Below are positions 42,600 through 50,831 of a stretch of DNA of 64,000 bases, piece by piece. The translations under genes and the position numbers were made by a program. Below the pieces are notes generated by a model. The model saw nothing but the letters and a program-made list of their open reading frames with translations. It had not been told where the DNA came from and did no database searches. Every line of letters starts with the position of its first letter. The stretch's first letter is position 1. This DNA is from Paenibacillus aurantius (GTDB lineage Bacteria; Bacillota; Bacilli; Paenibacillales; NBRC-103111), in NCBI RefSeq assembly GCF_032268605.1, contig NZ_CP130318.1, positions 3,911,913 through 3,975,912 of the forward strand, given 5' to 3'.

Positions 42600-43882
42600 C
42601 TCTCCGTCCCTCCCTTCAGCGGAATCTCTCCACCGGGATAGAGCGTCGAGCTCGACAGCCGCTTGGGCTGGGGAAGGGGTCCCGGAGCCCGGCTGTCCAG
42701 ACGGGCCGGACGGCTTGCGTAGATCGACGCCCGTTCATCCGAGTAGACAATCACCTGCTCCGTTCCCCCGCCCCATAAATCGGCATGCACGGCATAACCT
42801 TCGGACGGAAACTCCACGACCCGTTTCATGGCGCTGTCGTACAGACCGGGATAGACTCCCCCGCCCCGGCGGAAGGCCAGGATATAATCCGGCGCTCCCT
42901 CCTCCCAGTTCGACAGAGGCTCGATGATCGTCAGCCAGCCGTCCGTCTGCCGGTCCTCCTTCCACAGTTCGCGGCCTTCGCTGTCGAGCAGGAACAAGGC
43001 ATCCTTGCCCTTCAGCCCCTTCCCGTCGTCTTCCCGGACAAGACGGTCCAATCCGGCGATTTGGAGGCCAGGCTTATCCGGAAGGAAACGGCCTAACGCG
43101 ATATGCTGGGATTCGACGGAGCCCTCGTACCGCCACAGCTCCCGTCCGTGCCGGTCATACATGACGGTAACGCTGCCTCCGATCACGAGCTCCGGCTCTC
43201 CGTCCCCGTTGACGTCGCCGACCCAGATGCAATCCGCGTGGTCCTCGAGATCCCGGCAGCTCCACAGAAGCGTTCCGTCGTGATCGAGCAGATCATACCC
43301 GGCCATCACTTCATCCCTGCCGTCCCCGTCCAAATCGTATACCCACGGAAAATGCCCGGGGTTTCCCTCGTGGGTCCATAACAGGTTAAACTGGTTGTCG
43401 AACGCCCACATCCGGTGATACCGGTCCTTCAGGATCAGATCGCCTGCAAACGGAGCGCCTGTCAGATTGGCCACCACGATGCAGTCATGGGCCTGCGGGT
43501 CAGGAAGCTCATGCACGGCTTTCCGTTCCCCGGTTCTTCCGTCCAGAATGATAAGACGGTCATTCATAACGCAGATCACCTCGAGATGCCCATCCCCGTC
43601 GATGTCGGCGATTTGGGCCGGATAATCCGAGCCCTGGCCCCCGGCTCCGGGGTCGGGGGTACCCGTTTGCCACAGAACCCGGCCTTCGAGGTCAAAGGCC
43701 GTCAGGCACTGTACCTGGTGAGGAATATAACGGACATCCTGGCGGTTGTCGGCTTGAACGAGAAGCAGCTCCATCCGCCCGTCGCCGTTTAGATCTCCGA
43801 GCAGCATTTTGCAGCGGGGGCCCGCCTGCCGAATGTCGATTTCGCCCAGCAGACAGGCTTCGTGATGAATCATTTGGCTCAT
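42596..43882 (-). CDS. FG-GAP/VCBS beta-propeller protein (rhamnogalacturonan lyase-like), no signal peptide
   Basis: 428 residues from ATG 43882 (GGAGGG upstream). At least four Ca-binding propeller motifs are visible: GDLNGDGRMEL, ADIDGDGHLEV, YDLDGDGRDEV and GDVNGDGEPEL, spaced 50-80 residues apart. This is the fold of PL11 lyases and of FG-GAP binding proteins, but the protein is much shorter than the PL11 enzyme next door and has no export signal. It may be a cytoplasmic lyase or oligosaccharide-binding protein. Divergent from the PL11 gene. Confidence 0.82.
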   Translation of the reverse strand: MSQMIHHEACLLGEIDIRQAGPRCKMLLGDLNGDGRMELLLVQADNRQDVRYIPHQVQCLTAFDLEGRVLWQTGTPDPGAGGQGSDYPAQIADIDGDGHLEVICVMNDRLIILDGRTGERKAVHELPDPQAHDCIVVANLTGAPFAGDLILKDRYHRMWAFDNQFNLLWTHEGNPGHFPWVYDLDGDGRDEVMAGYDLLDHDGTLLWSCRDLEDHADCIWVGDVNGDGEPELVIGGSVTVMYDRHGRELWRYEGSVESQHIALGRFLPDKPGLQIAGLDRLVREDDGKGLKGKDALFLLDSEGRELWKEDRQTDGWLTIIEPLSNWEEGAPDYILAFRRGGGVYPGLYDSAMKRVVEFPSEGYAVHADLWGGGTEQVIVYSDERASIYASRPARLDSRAPGPLPQPKRLSSSTLYPGGEIPLKGGTER

Positions 43883-44184
43883 GGTCTTCCCTCCACGAAT
43901 ATGGTAATCGGAAAAGGCGTCCGGCGCCCCGGACCCTGTTCCTTCTTCTAATGAGGAGCCTAGCGAAAATCCGTTCTCCGCACAATCGTACTTTTTTGCC
44001 CGGCTTGGAACGGGGCTTGGACTATCTTGACGGCCTGCCACTTTCTTGCGGATCCCCGGCAGGAGCCTTCGGTAATTTTTTCTTATTTACGGAAAAATGG
44101 GGTTGTCTTACTTTTAAAGGGTCACCCCGGAAGATTCAGGAAAGAACCGGCCGGTGAACCACTTTCCCTCAAGGAGGCAGTATG
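43883..44184. other. Divergent promoter region between FG-GAP operon and PL11 lyase
   Basis: No gene seen. It holds the minus-oriented motif ACTTTTTTGCCCGGCTTG (43990-44007, listed 5'-3' on plus) that recurs upstream of the YetA-like gene, and AT-rich stretches at 44070-44120 preceding the PL11 SD. Confidence 0.5.
43990..44007. promoter_or_regulatory. Shared operator candidate of the rhamnogalacturonan genes, site A
   Basis: ACTTTTTTGCCCGGCTTG agrees with the site at 50809-50826 (ACTTTTTTATCGGACTTG) at 14 of 18 positions. Lies between the divergent FG-GAP and PL11 genes. Confidence 0.35.
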
Positions 44185-46455
44185 ATGAAGAACAGGAAGC
44201 GGTCAAGGAACTGGAAGAAGAAAGCCGGCCTCACCGGCGTCAGTCTGCTCGCGGCACTGCAGCTCGTTTCATCCGGCTCATCTTTGAAAGCGGTTGCGGC
44301 GGAAGGAAATCCCCCTTCGGCAGCCACAGAAGGAAAACGGCAAATGGAATTTCTGGACAGGGGACTGGTCGCCGTCCAAACCCCGGAAGGCAACTTCGTC
44401 AGCTGGCGTCTGCTTGGAACGGACCCGGAAGACGTAGCCTTTCATCTATACCGGGATGGCCGCAGGCTCACGGACCAGCCCCTGACCTCTTCGACCAATT
44501 ACTTGGATGCCGCGGGAACGCCCTCTTCCCGCTATACCGTTAAGCCGGTTGTAAACGGCAAGGAACAGGAAACCTCGGAGCCGGCCGGCGTCTGGGGGCA
44601 GCAGTATCGCGACATTCCTCTGAAGAAGCCGGCGGACGGCGTTAACCCCGACGGCTCCGTGTACACATACAGCGCGAACGACGCTTCGCTCGGCGATGTG
44701 GACGGGGATGGCTTGCTGGAGCTTATCTTGAAATGGGATCCGTCCAACTCCAAGGACAATTCCCAGAACGGGGTGACCGGCCCCGTCTATGTGGATGCCT
44801 ACCGCATGGACGGAACCTTCCTGTGGAGAATCGATCTCGGCCGCAACATCCGGGCCGGCGCCCATTATACCCAGCTGATGGTCTATGACCTGGACGGGGA
44901 TGGCAAAGCGGAAGTGGCCTGCAAGACGGCGGACGGAACGGTCGATGGAACCGGTAAGGTGATCGGAGATCCGGCTGCCGATTACCGGAACAGCGAAGGA
45001 CGCATCCTAGCCGGACCTGAATTCCTTACCATCTTCGAAGGGGCTACGGGCAAGGAGCTGACCAGCGTTCCATATGAGCCTCCGCGCGGCACGGTCACCG
45101 ATTGGGGCGACGGCTACGGCAACCGGGTGGACCGGTTCCTCGCCGGGATCGCCTATCTGGACGGAGAGCGTCCAAGCCTCATCATGGCCCGCGGCTACTA
45201 CACCCGGGCCGTCCTCGCCGCCTATAACTGGCGGGACGGCGAGCTTAGCCAGGTGTGGACCTTCGATTCCAATGACCCCGGCAACGAAGGCTACCGCGGC
45301 CAGGGCAACCATAACCTGAGTGTGGCCGATGTGGATGGCGACGGCAAGGATGAGATCATCTACGGAGCCGCCGCCATCGATCATAACGGCAAAGGGCTGT
45401 ATACGACCGGCCTGGGCCACGGGGATGCCCTTCATGTCGGGGACCTCGATCCGACTCGCCCGGGTCTCGAAGTGGTGCAGGTGCATGAGGATAAGAAATC
45501 CCCTTACGGCCTGGAGTTCCGCGATGCCGCTACCGGAGAATCCCTCTGGGGCGTCTATACCGGTAAGGACACCGGCCGGGGCATGTCGGCCGATCTCGAC
45601 CCGAGATACCCGGGCGAGGAAGCCTGGGCAGCCGGCATAAGCGGCTTGTTCAGCGCCACTGGCCAGAAGATCAGCGAGACGACGCCTTCCTCGATTAACT
45701 TCGGCATTTGGTGGGACGGCGACCTTCAGCGGGAGCTCCTGGATCATACGTGGAACGGAACCACAGCTACCGGCGTCGGCAAAATTGACAAATGGGATTA
45801 CGAGAACAGCAAGCCCGTTCGTCTCTTAACTGCGGACGGCACGTTGTCCAACAATTACACGAAGGGAACACCCGTGCTTCAGGCGGACCTCATCGGCGAC
45901 TGGCGGGAGGAGGTCATCTGGCGGACGGAGGACAGCACCGCTCTGCGCCTCTACACCACCACGAGTATGACCGAGCACCGTCTCCCCACCCTGCTTCACG
46001 ATTCCGTTTACCGGCTGGGAATCGCCTGGCAGAACGTCGCCTATAACCAGCCTCCACACACGAGTTACTTCCTGGGAGCCGGGATGACGCAGCCTCCTCA
46101 TCCGTCCCTCTATGTCAATCGGCCAGCTGAAGCGGAAATCGCTCCCCGGACGTTAGACCGGAAGAGCTCGGGCCAGTCGGTTACCATTAAGGTTACCCTG
46201 TCCTCCTACCTGGGCGGCGCTTCCGGCGATGCCTCCTCCCTCTCCTTGCTTGTGGCGGGTAAAGAACTCAGCGCCGAATCTGTGAAAGCCGAGGGCACTT
46301 CCGGGGACAACGGCTTCAGCCTAATGGCCAAGGTCGACCGGAGCAAGCTGATCGAAGCTCTCGGCGACCGGTCGGGAGAGCAAACGGTGGAGGTAACCGG
46401 GCAGCTGGAGGATGGAACAAGATTCCATGGAACAGCATCTCTTACCGTAAACTAA
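44185..46455 (+). CDS. yesW: Secreted rhamnogalacturonan lyase, PL11 (YesW-like)
   Basis: 756 residues starting at the second ATG (44185), seven bases after AAGGAGG. Sec signal peptide with probable cut at AVA-AEG, then the N-terminal domain (FLDRGLVAVQT, FVSWRLLGTD) and an eight-bladed propeller with Ca motifs LGDVDGDGLLEL, YDLDGDGKAEV and ADVDGDGKDEI, ending near YFLGAGMTQP; the last 110 residues are a beta domain (DRKSSGQSVTIKVTL) likely for binding. PL11 enzymes cut rhamnogalacturonan I by beta-elimination between galacturonate and rhamnose. It is the only clearly secreted enzyme in the region. Confidence 0.95.
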   Translation: MKNRKRSRNWKKKAGLTGVSLLAALQLVSSGSSLKAVAAEGNPPSAATEGKRQMEFLDRGLVAVQTPEGNFVSWRLLGTDPEDVAFHLYRDGRRLTDQPLTSSTNYLDAAGTPSSRYTVKPVVNGKEQETSEPAGVWGQQYRDIPLKKPADGVNPDGSVYTYSANDASLGDVDGDGLLELILKWDPSNSKDNSQNGVTGPVYVDAYRMDGTFLWRIDLGRNIRAGAHYTQLMVYDLDGDGKAEVACKTADGTVDGTGKVIGDPAADYRNSEGRILAGPEFLTIFEGATGKELTSVPYEPPRGTVTDWGDGYGNRVDRFLAGIAYLDGERPSLIMARGYYTRAVLAAYNWRDGELSQVWTFDSNDPGNEGYRGQGNHNLSVADVDGDGKDEIIYGAAAIDHNGKGLYTTGLGHGDALHVGDLDPTRPGLEVVQVHEDKKSPYGLEFRDAATGESLWGVYTGKDTGRGMSADLDPRYPGEEAWAAGISGLFSATGQKISETTPSSINFGIWWDGDLQRELLDHTWNGTTATGVGKIDKWDYENSKPVRLLTADGTLSNNYTKGTPVLQADLIGDWREEVIWRTEDSTALRLYTTTSMTEHRLPTLLHDSVYRLGIAWQNVAYNQPPHTSYFLGAGMTQPPHPSLYVNRPAEAEIAPRTLDRKSSGQSVTIKVTLSSYLGGASGDASSLSLLVAGKELSAESVKAEGTSGDNGFSLMAKVDRSKLIEALGDRSGEQTVEVTGQLEDGTRFHGTASLTVN

Positions 46456-46494
46456 CCGGCGGCTCCGGCCAAAAAAACTTGCCCCATCTTCTTC

Positions 46495-46541
46495 AAAAGG
46501 GCCTTCCCTTCGTCCTGGCTAGGACGAAGGGAGGCCCTTTT
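46495..46541. terminator. Long bidirectional terminator between convergent genes
   Basis: AAAAGGGCC then TCCCTTCGTCCT pairs with AGGACGAAGGGA then GGCCCTTTT, a 21-bp stem with one bulged T and a 4-base loop. It sits between the PL11 gene (plus) and the deacetylase gene (minus). A 16-base piece of its right arm is repeated at 46562-46577. Confidence 0.88.
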
Positions 46542-46633
46542 GACTGGACCGGACGAAGAAAGGCCCTTTCGACTGGAAATCGAGCCGTACGGTCCGGCTG
46601 CCCTGACCTGGCTGCTGTTCTTACCAGGCTTGC

Positions 46634-47443
46634 CTAGCCCGCCTCAGTCATGGACACCTGCCGGCCCGGACCGACCTCCGTGATCCGGCCGTCAACGCCA
46701 AGCCATACGCTCAAGGCCGTCGGATTGTAAACAAAATCAAGAGAAGCGGAAAATTGGAGCTGCTCGAACGCTTTTACGTAATCGGCGATCTCGATGTTCG
46801 TGGCGTACCAGATTTCGGGCCGCCCGCCGGCGAAAGCACAGAACTCCTCCATGAGCTCCCAGTTGCCGTCAAGATCAAATTCATAGCTGTGTCCCCACAC
46901 ATACATCAAATAGAGATACTGGGCTTTGTGGAGGGAAACGAACGTTTCCGCCTGCTTCATCAGGTTGTGCTTGTGATGACACGTCGGCTGCCATTCGTGC
47001 CAATCGTCCGGCATGGAGAAGTTCCCTGTCGAGGCCACCACCCGGGAATACTCGATGCCAAGGGACGGCAGCATGCTCTTGATCCGGCGGTTGTAGGAGC
47101 CGTTCGGATAGGACATGCCGCGGACTGTATACCCGGCGATCCGCTCCAGCCTCTTCCGGTCCTCCATCACCTCATGAACAATCATCTCGTCGGGGCAGCG
47201 GGCAATGGTCGGGTGGGTAAGGGTAAGGGCGGCTATTTCATGCCCTTCGTAAAGGGCCCGGATTTCCGCTTCGGGGATGCGGTCCTCCGCCTCAAAAAGC
47301 CCCCCGTTCAGATGAAAGGTTCCTTTGATTCCGTTCCGGTTGAAGATGTCCACGAGACGCTTGTCGGCCGTTCTTCCGTCATCGTAGCTCATGGTTAAAG
47401 CCTTGTGCCTTCCTCCCGGAAAGCACAGGACGATTTTCGGCAT
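46634..47443 (-). CDS. Polysaccharide deacetylase-like protein (CE4/NodB fold)
   Basis: 269 residues from ATG 47443 (GGAGG seven bases before). NodB-type motif 1 reads MSYDDGRTADKRL (metal Asp) and motif 2 is the HPTIARC segment; RGMSYPNGSYN matches the usual RxPxG-type block. The C-terminal 60 residues are an added beta segment. No signal peptide, so it probably deacetylates imported oligosaccharides. It is the last gene of the YesS-YetA-YesU run. Confidence 0.85.
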   Translation of the reverse strand: MPKIVLCFPGGRHKALTMSYDDGRTADKRLVDIFNRNGIKGTFHLNGGLFEAEDRIPEAEIRALYEGHEIAALTLTHPTIARCPDEMIVHEVMEDRKRLERIAGYTVRGMSYPNGSYNRRIKSMLPSLGIEYSRVVASTGNFSMPDDWHEWQPTCHHKHNLMKQAETFVSLHKAQYLYLMYVWGHSYEFDLDGNWELMEEFCAFAGGRPEIWYATNIEIADYVKAFEQLQFSASLDFVYNPTALSVWLGVDGRITEVGPGRQVSMTEAG

Positions 47444-47463
47444 GCCCTTTCCTCCATTCTGGA

Positions 47464-48156
47464 TTATTTTCCGTATACGCACAGCTCGGAATACTCCGCG
47501 ATCAGCGGGGCCATCTGACGGAAGCCGATCTTTCCTCCCGCAAGGAGCGGACCGTAGGTATGGCCGTCGTCCTCCCAAGTGAACAGGACCAACCCGTTGA
47601 CGGAGAAAAAGAGCCGGCTGCCCTGCCGGACCGCCAGCATCCGGTAATCCCCTTCGGCGTCCGCCGTGCCGGGGATCGGGTCCGCTCCCTGGGCCACCAG
47701 ATGAAAGCCGTAGCTTTTGCGGAGATTGCACGTGTGAAACGCCCTCTCCTCCGCCCAGCGGCGGCGGAAATACGAGATATGGAACGCCTGGATGTCCCCA
47801 TGGTGATACTGGTCGTATACGCCGGTCCGCGGGGAAAGCCCCGGATCAAAAAGATCCTGGCCTTTCCTTCCTTGGGCGCATAAGAACAGGATGGCGAGCC
47901 CCGGCTCGCGGACCGGCCGGAACCGCCAGGACACGGCCAAGTCCGGAGGAAATTCCTCCGGACACCAGAACACCAGGTTCGCGGCTTGGCCTTCCCCGGG
48001 ATCCCGGGTGCTTTCAAGCCTCATCCTCTTCATGGGGAAGGTGACCGCCCCGTCCCCTTCCATCCGGAAGGAGCTTATATCCCGCTCGCTTTCCAGAGGA
48101 TTGGAATACAGCCGCTCCCATCCTGCCGGAATCAGGCTCTCTTCCGTTCGTTCCAT
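47464..48156 (-). CDS. yesU: DUF1961 family protein (YesU-like)
   Basis: 230 residues starting at ATG 48156 inside the end of the YetA-like gene (25-base overlap; AAGGAG before it). The jelly-roll protein has DUF1961 blocks such as VFWCPEEFPPDLAVSWRF, TGVYDQYHHGDIQAFHISYF and FSVNGLVLFTWEDDG. YesU of B. subtilis lies in the rhamnogalacturonan cluster; its activity is not established but the concanavalin-like fold suggests a lyase or sugar binder. No signal peptide. Confidence 0.88.
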   Translation of the reverse strand: MERTEESLIPAGWERLYSNPLESERDISSFRMEGDGAVTFPMKRMRLESTRDPGEGQAANLVFWCPEEFPPDLAVSWRFRPVREPGLAILFLCAQGRKGQDLFDPGLSPRTGVYDQYHHGDIQAFHISYFRRRWAEERAFHTCNLRKSYGFHLVAQGADPIPGTADAEGDYRMLAVRQGSRLFFSVNGLVLFTWEDDGHTYGPLLAGGKIGFRQMAPLIAEYSELCVYGK

Positions 48157-50723
48157 TCCTTCAGCTCCTTCGGCAGCGTGTCGGCAATCAGGTCCAGGCT
48201 GATGATCGTGTTCAAGGACCACTGCGCCGCTTCATTCGTATTCATCCAGTCGATCTCCTGCAGCCGGTCTACATGAGTAACGGGAACGGCGTCGTCCTGA
48301 AGATGGACGCGGGCGAACGGATTCTCCGCCAAGATGGCCCAGCATAAGCGTCCGGTTCTCTCGTCCTTCGTATAATAAGCGCCGAAGGCCGCGATCGCGA
48401 CGCTGAGGACCGGATGCTCGAACCGGCTCGTGCTGACCGCTCCCTTGGTCAGAAGATCCTTTTCCTCCTGGGACTTGTTGTAATAGACGCCGAGCTCGGC
48501 CATCATGTCCTCCCACTCGGCATCCTTCAGCATCCGGGCCAGCTCGAACCATACCTGCGGCCCTCCCATGCAGATCGCCAGGTGACGGCCGTAATTGTCA
48601 TCCCCCATCGGCACCAGCTTGCCGGTTTCGGGGTAATAGCCATACGTCGGACCGGAGATCAGCCGGTAATTGGCCTGCTTGATGCAGTCGATACCCGCCA
48701 CAATTTTATCCCGGTATGCCGTATCCTCATACCGCTCCCAGCGCGTCATCCAGTTGGAGCTGAAGGCCGCCCAATCCGGGCCCACCCGCACATGGGTCGG
48801 ATGCTCGTCCTTCGGAAAGTAAGCCCGCATCGGGTCCAAGTTGACGGTAGAGAAATCGGAATCCTTGACCTCATCCAGAATATCCCCGATGCGCCCGTCG
48901 GCGGTCAGATAAAAGTAGTAGCGGTGAAGGCCCGCCATGGCGATCCGGGCTTCCTTGCAGCCGCAGCCCCAATGAACCACATTATGCCGGGAGCCAAGCC
49001 CCGCGTACTCCCCGAAGTGATAGACATCCACCTCGCTCGTGTGCCGGGTCATGGCCTCGGCCATCCGGAAGATATCGGCGCGCCCCGTACGGAGAAACAT
49101 GACCCACAGCCACATGTTGGGGGCAAGCTCGGTGTTCTGCCAGGCGCATCCGCCCAGGTCGTAATTCCACACATGACGGACCGGGTCGTAGCTGTGCATA
49201 AAATCGCCGAAGTCCCAGAATCCGTACCACTTGCGCTGCTCCACTTCTCTCTGGTAGAAGGAAACGATGCCCTCCAGCCGGTCCTCGAGAAGGGCCTTTA
49301 CCGGATGGCTCCGGTCGGGAAGGCTCCAATAACCGAAGGCCCCCGTCTCGTGATAGTATTCCGGCTCACAGACGAGAAGGGAAGGAGATTGGGCTTCCTC
49401 CCGCATACGCTCCAGAAGCGCCGGGTCCGGGGTGCTCCCGGTCGCCCAAATCGTCAGCTCGCTCGTATGGCCGATTCCATACGGGGTAGCCCGGAGCTCC
49501 TCCGCTCCTTCATAGGACGATTCTACATGCGTCTCGGTGTCGTAATGGCGCAGGTCCATGGGAGCGGCGTCCGGGCTCCAGAACCATACGGTGAGAGCGG
49601 CCACTCTCCCGTCCGCCCCCTGGACCTCGAAGCCGGCGGGATGCATTTCCCAGAAGCCGCGCAGCCCGGCGGCCAGACCGCCCTGGGTTCCGCCGACATA
49701 AGCAAGTCCGCCCGCCCGGCGGCCTTCCGCCGCTTTCACCCAGGAGCAGCCTTCCTTCGTCCGCTTGGACAGGCGGTAATGCTCCGAGGAATCCTGCACC
49801 AGCTTGAAGCTGCCCCAGGTGGCGGAATCCTCCAGCAGGCCGAGGAAGTAAGCGTCCTCCTCTTCGTGGAAGATAACCTTCTCCCCTCTCGTCTGCTTTT
49901 CGAAGAGCTCGCGGTACTTTCCTTTGGTACGGCGCGTGTGCAGGGTTTTGGGAGACTCGCTGAAGAAGCCCTGGTCGCCGGCGAGGCGGATGTGCCGGTT
50001 ATACAGAGGACCGTTCATCGGTACGTCCAACCGGATCCCGAGCCCTTTAATAAAGTCCGAATCCTCCCGCCCGTCGTAGAAAAAGGTATAGACCAGCCGG
50101 ATCGAATCCAAGCCGGCATAGAAAGAGAATCTTAGGACGAAGGGGAGCCATTCCCCGTTCCCCGATTGGGAACGGTGCCTTCCCTCCAGCTTAAGCACGG
50201 CACGGACCGGACCGTCCTGCTCCACCACGGCCTTGTCGAGCACGCTTCCGAAGGCCGTTTCGGTAACCGTCCGGATACCCGGGCCTTCGTTTCTTTCTTC
50301 CTTAAGGCAGACGAGATCCCCTCCGCTGCAGATCCGGTCGTCCTTCCGCCATACCTCGCGGAGCCAGTTCTCTCCCGAGCGCCCGACAGCGAAACGGATC
50401 ACGCCGGTATCGATCGCAATCTCCTCGTCGGTTTCCGTGACCTTCACCCTGGAAGCAGATTCGGGTGCGGCCCCCCTCGCCAGGAAGAAGCCTCCCTCCC
50501 CCTCTGGAATCACCGCCGCATGCGCCGACCATTTGACGCTGCCATCCGGCCAGAAGGCGGCGGGCCAGCTTTGCACCGGCAGGAGCCCTCCCTCCTTCTC
50601 TCCGGCCAGATGCAGAGTCTCCTGCCGGCCGAGCTCTCCTTCCTTCCACGGTACTCCCCAGGCTACGCCGGCCGGCAGGGATCCGGCTTGGTTCAAGCGA
50701 TTCAGTTTAATCTCGGTTGCCAC
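48132..50723 (-). CDS. yetA: PcRGLX/YetA-like protein (PL26-related, exo-rhamnogalacturonan lyase family)
   Basis: 863 residues, GTG start at 50723 with GGGAG ten bases before. Three parts fit the YetA/PcRGLX plan: N-terminal RIFT-like barrel (1-80), central beta-sandwich (about 85-400; SIRLVYTFFYDGREDSDFI), and C-terminal alpha/alpha toroid (about 420-850; WYGFWDFGDFMHSYDPVRH, LGSRHNVVHWGCGCKEARI). Relatives release unsaturated disaccharides from rhamnogalacturonan. No signal peptide. In B. subtilis yetA also follows lpl transporter genes. Confidence 0.88.
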   Translation of the reverse strand: MATEIKLNRLNQAGSLPAGVAWGVPWKEGELGRQETLHLAGEKEGGLLPVQSWPAAFWPDGSVKWSAHAAVIPEGEGGFFLARGAAPESASRVKVTETDEEIAIDTGVIRFAVGRSGENWLREVWRKDDRICSGGDLVCLKEERNEGPGIRTVTETAFGSVLDKAVVEQDGPVRAVLKLEGRHRSQSGNGEWLPFVLRFSFYAGLDSIRLVYTFFYDGREDSDFIKGLGIRLDVPMNGPLYNRHIRLAGDQGFFSESPKTLHTRRTKGKYRELFEKQTRGEKVIFHEEEDAYFLGLLEDSATWGSFKLVQDSSEHYRLSKRTKEGCSWVKAAEGRRAGGLAYVGGTQGGLAAGLRGFWEMHPAGFEVQGADGRVAALTVWFWSPDAAPMDLRHYDTETHVESSYEGAEELRATPYGIGHTSELTIWATGSTPDPALLERMREEAQSPSLLVCEPEYYHETGAFGYWSLPDRSHPVKALLEDRLEGIVSFYQREVEQRKWYGFWDFGDFMHSYDPVRHVWNYDLGGCAWQNTELAPNMWLWVMFLRTGRADIFRMAEAMTRHTSEVDVYHFGEYAGLGSRHNVVHWGCGCKEARIAMAGLHRYYFYLTADGRIGDILDEVKDSDFSTVNLDPMRAYFPKDEHPTHVRVGPDWAAFSSNWMTRWERYEDTAYRDKIVAGIDCIKQANYRLISGPTYGYYPETGKLVPMGDDNYGRHLAICMGGPQVWFELARMLKDAEWEDMMAELGVYYNKSQEEKDLLTKGAVSTSRFEHPVLSVAIAAFGAYYTKDERTGRLCWAILAENPFARVHLQDDAVPVTHVDRLQEIDWMNTNEAAQWSLNTIISLDLIADTLPKELKEWNERKRA

Positions 50724-50780
50724 GCCACTTCATCTCCCTTTATGGTTTCCTTCATTCTAGAAAGGGAGGCGGTTTGCCGG

Positions 50781-50830
50781 CAATCGAACATTTTTGGCGG
50801 GAGCTTGCACTTTTTTATCGGACTTGCACA
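50781..50830. promoter_or_regulatory. Candidate operator array upstream of the YetA-like gene, site B
   Basis: Three related units in direct orientation: CTTGCAC at 50823-50829, CTTGCAC at 50804-50810 and a weaker CAATCGAAC at 50781-50789, spaced 19 and 21 bases, i.e. about two helical turns each, separated by T-rich and CGG stretches. A YesS-type AraC protein encoded next door is the likely binder. Confidence 0.4.
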
Positions 50831-50831
50831 T

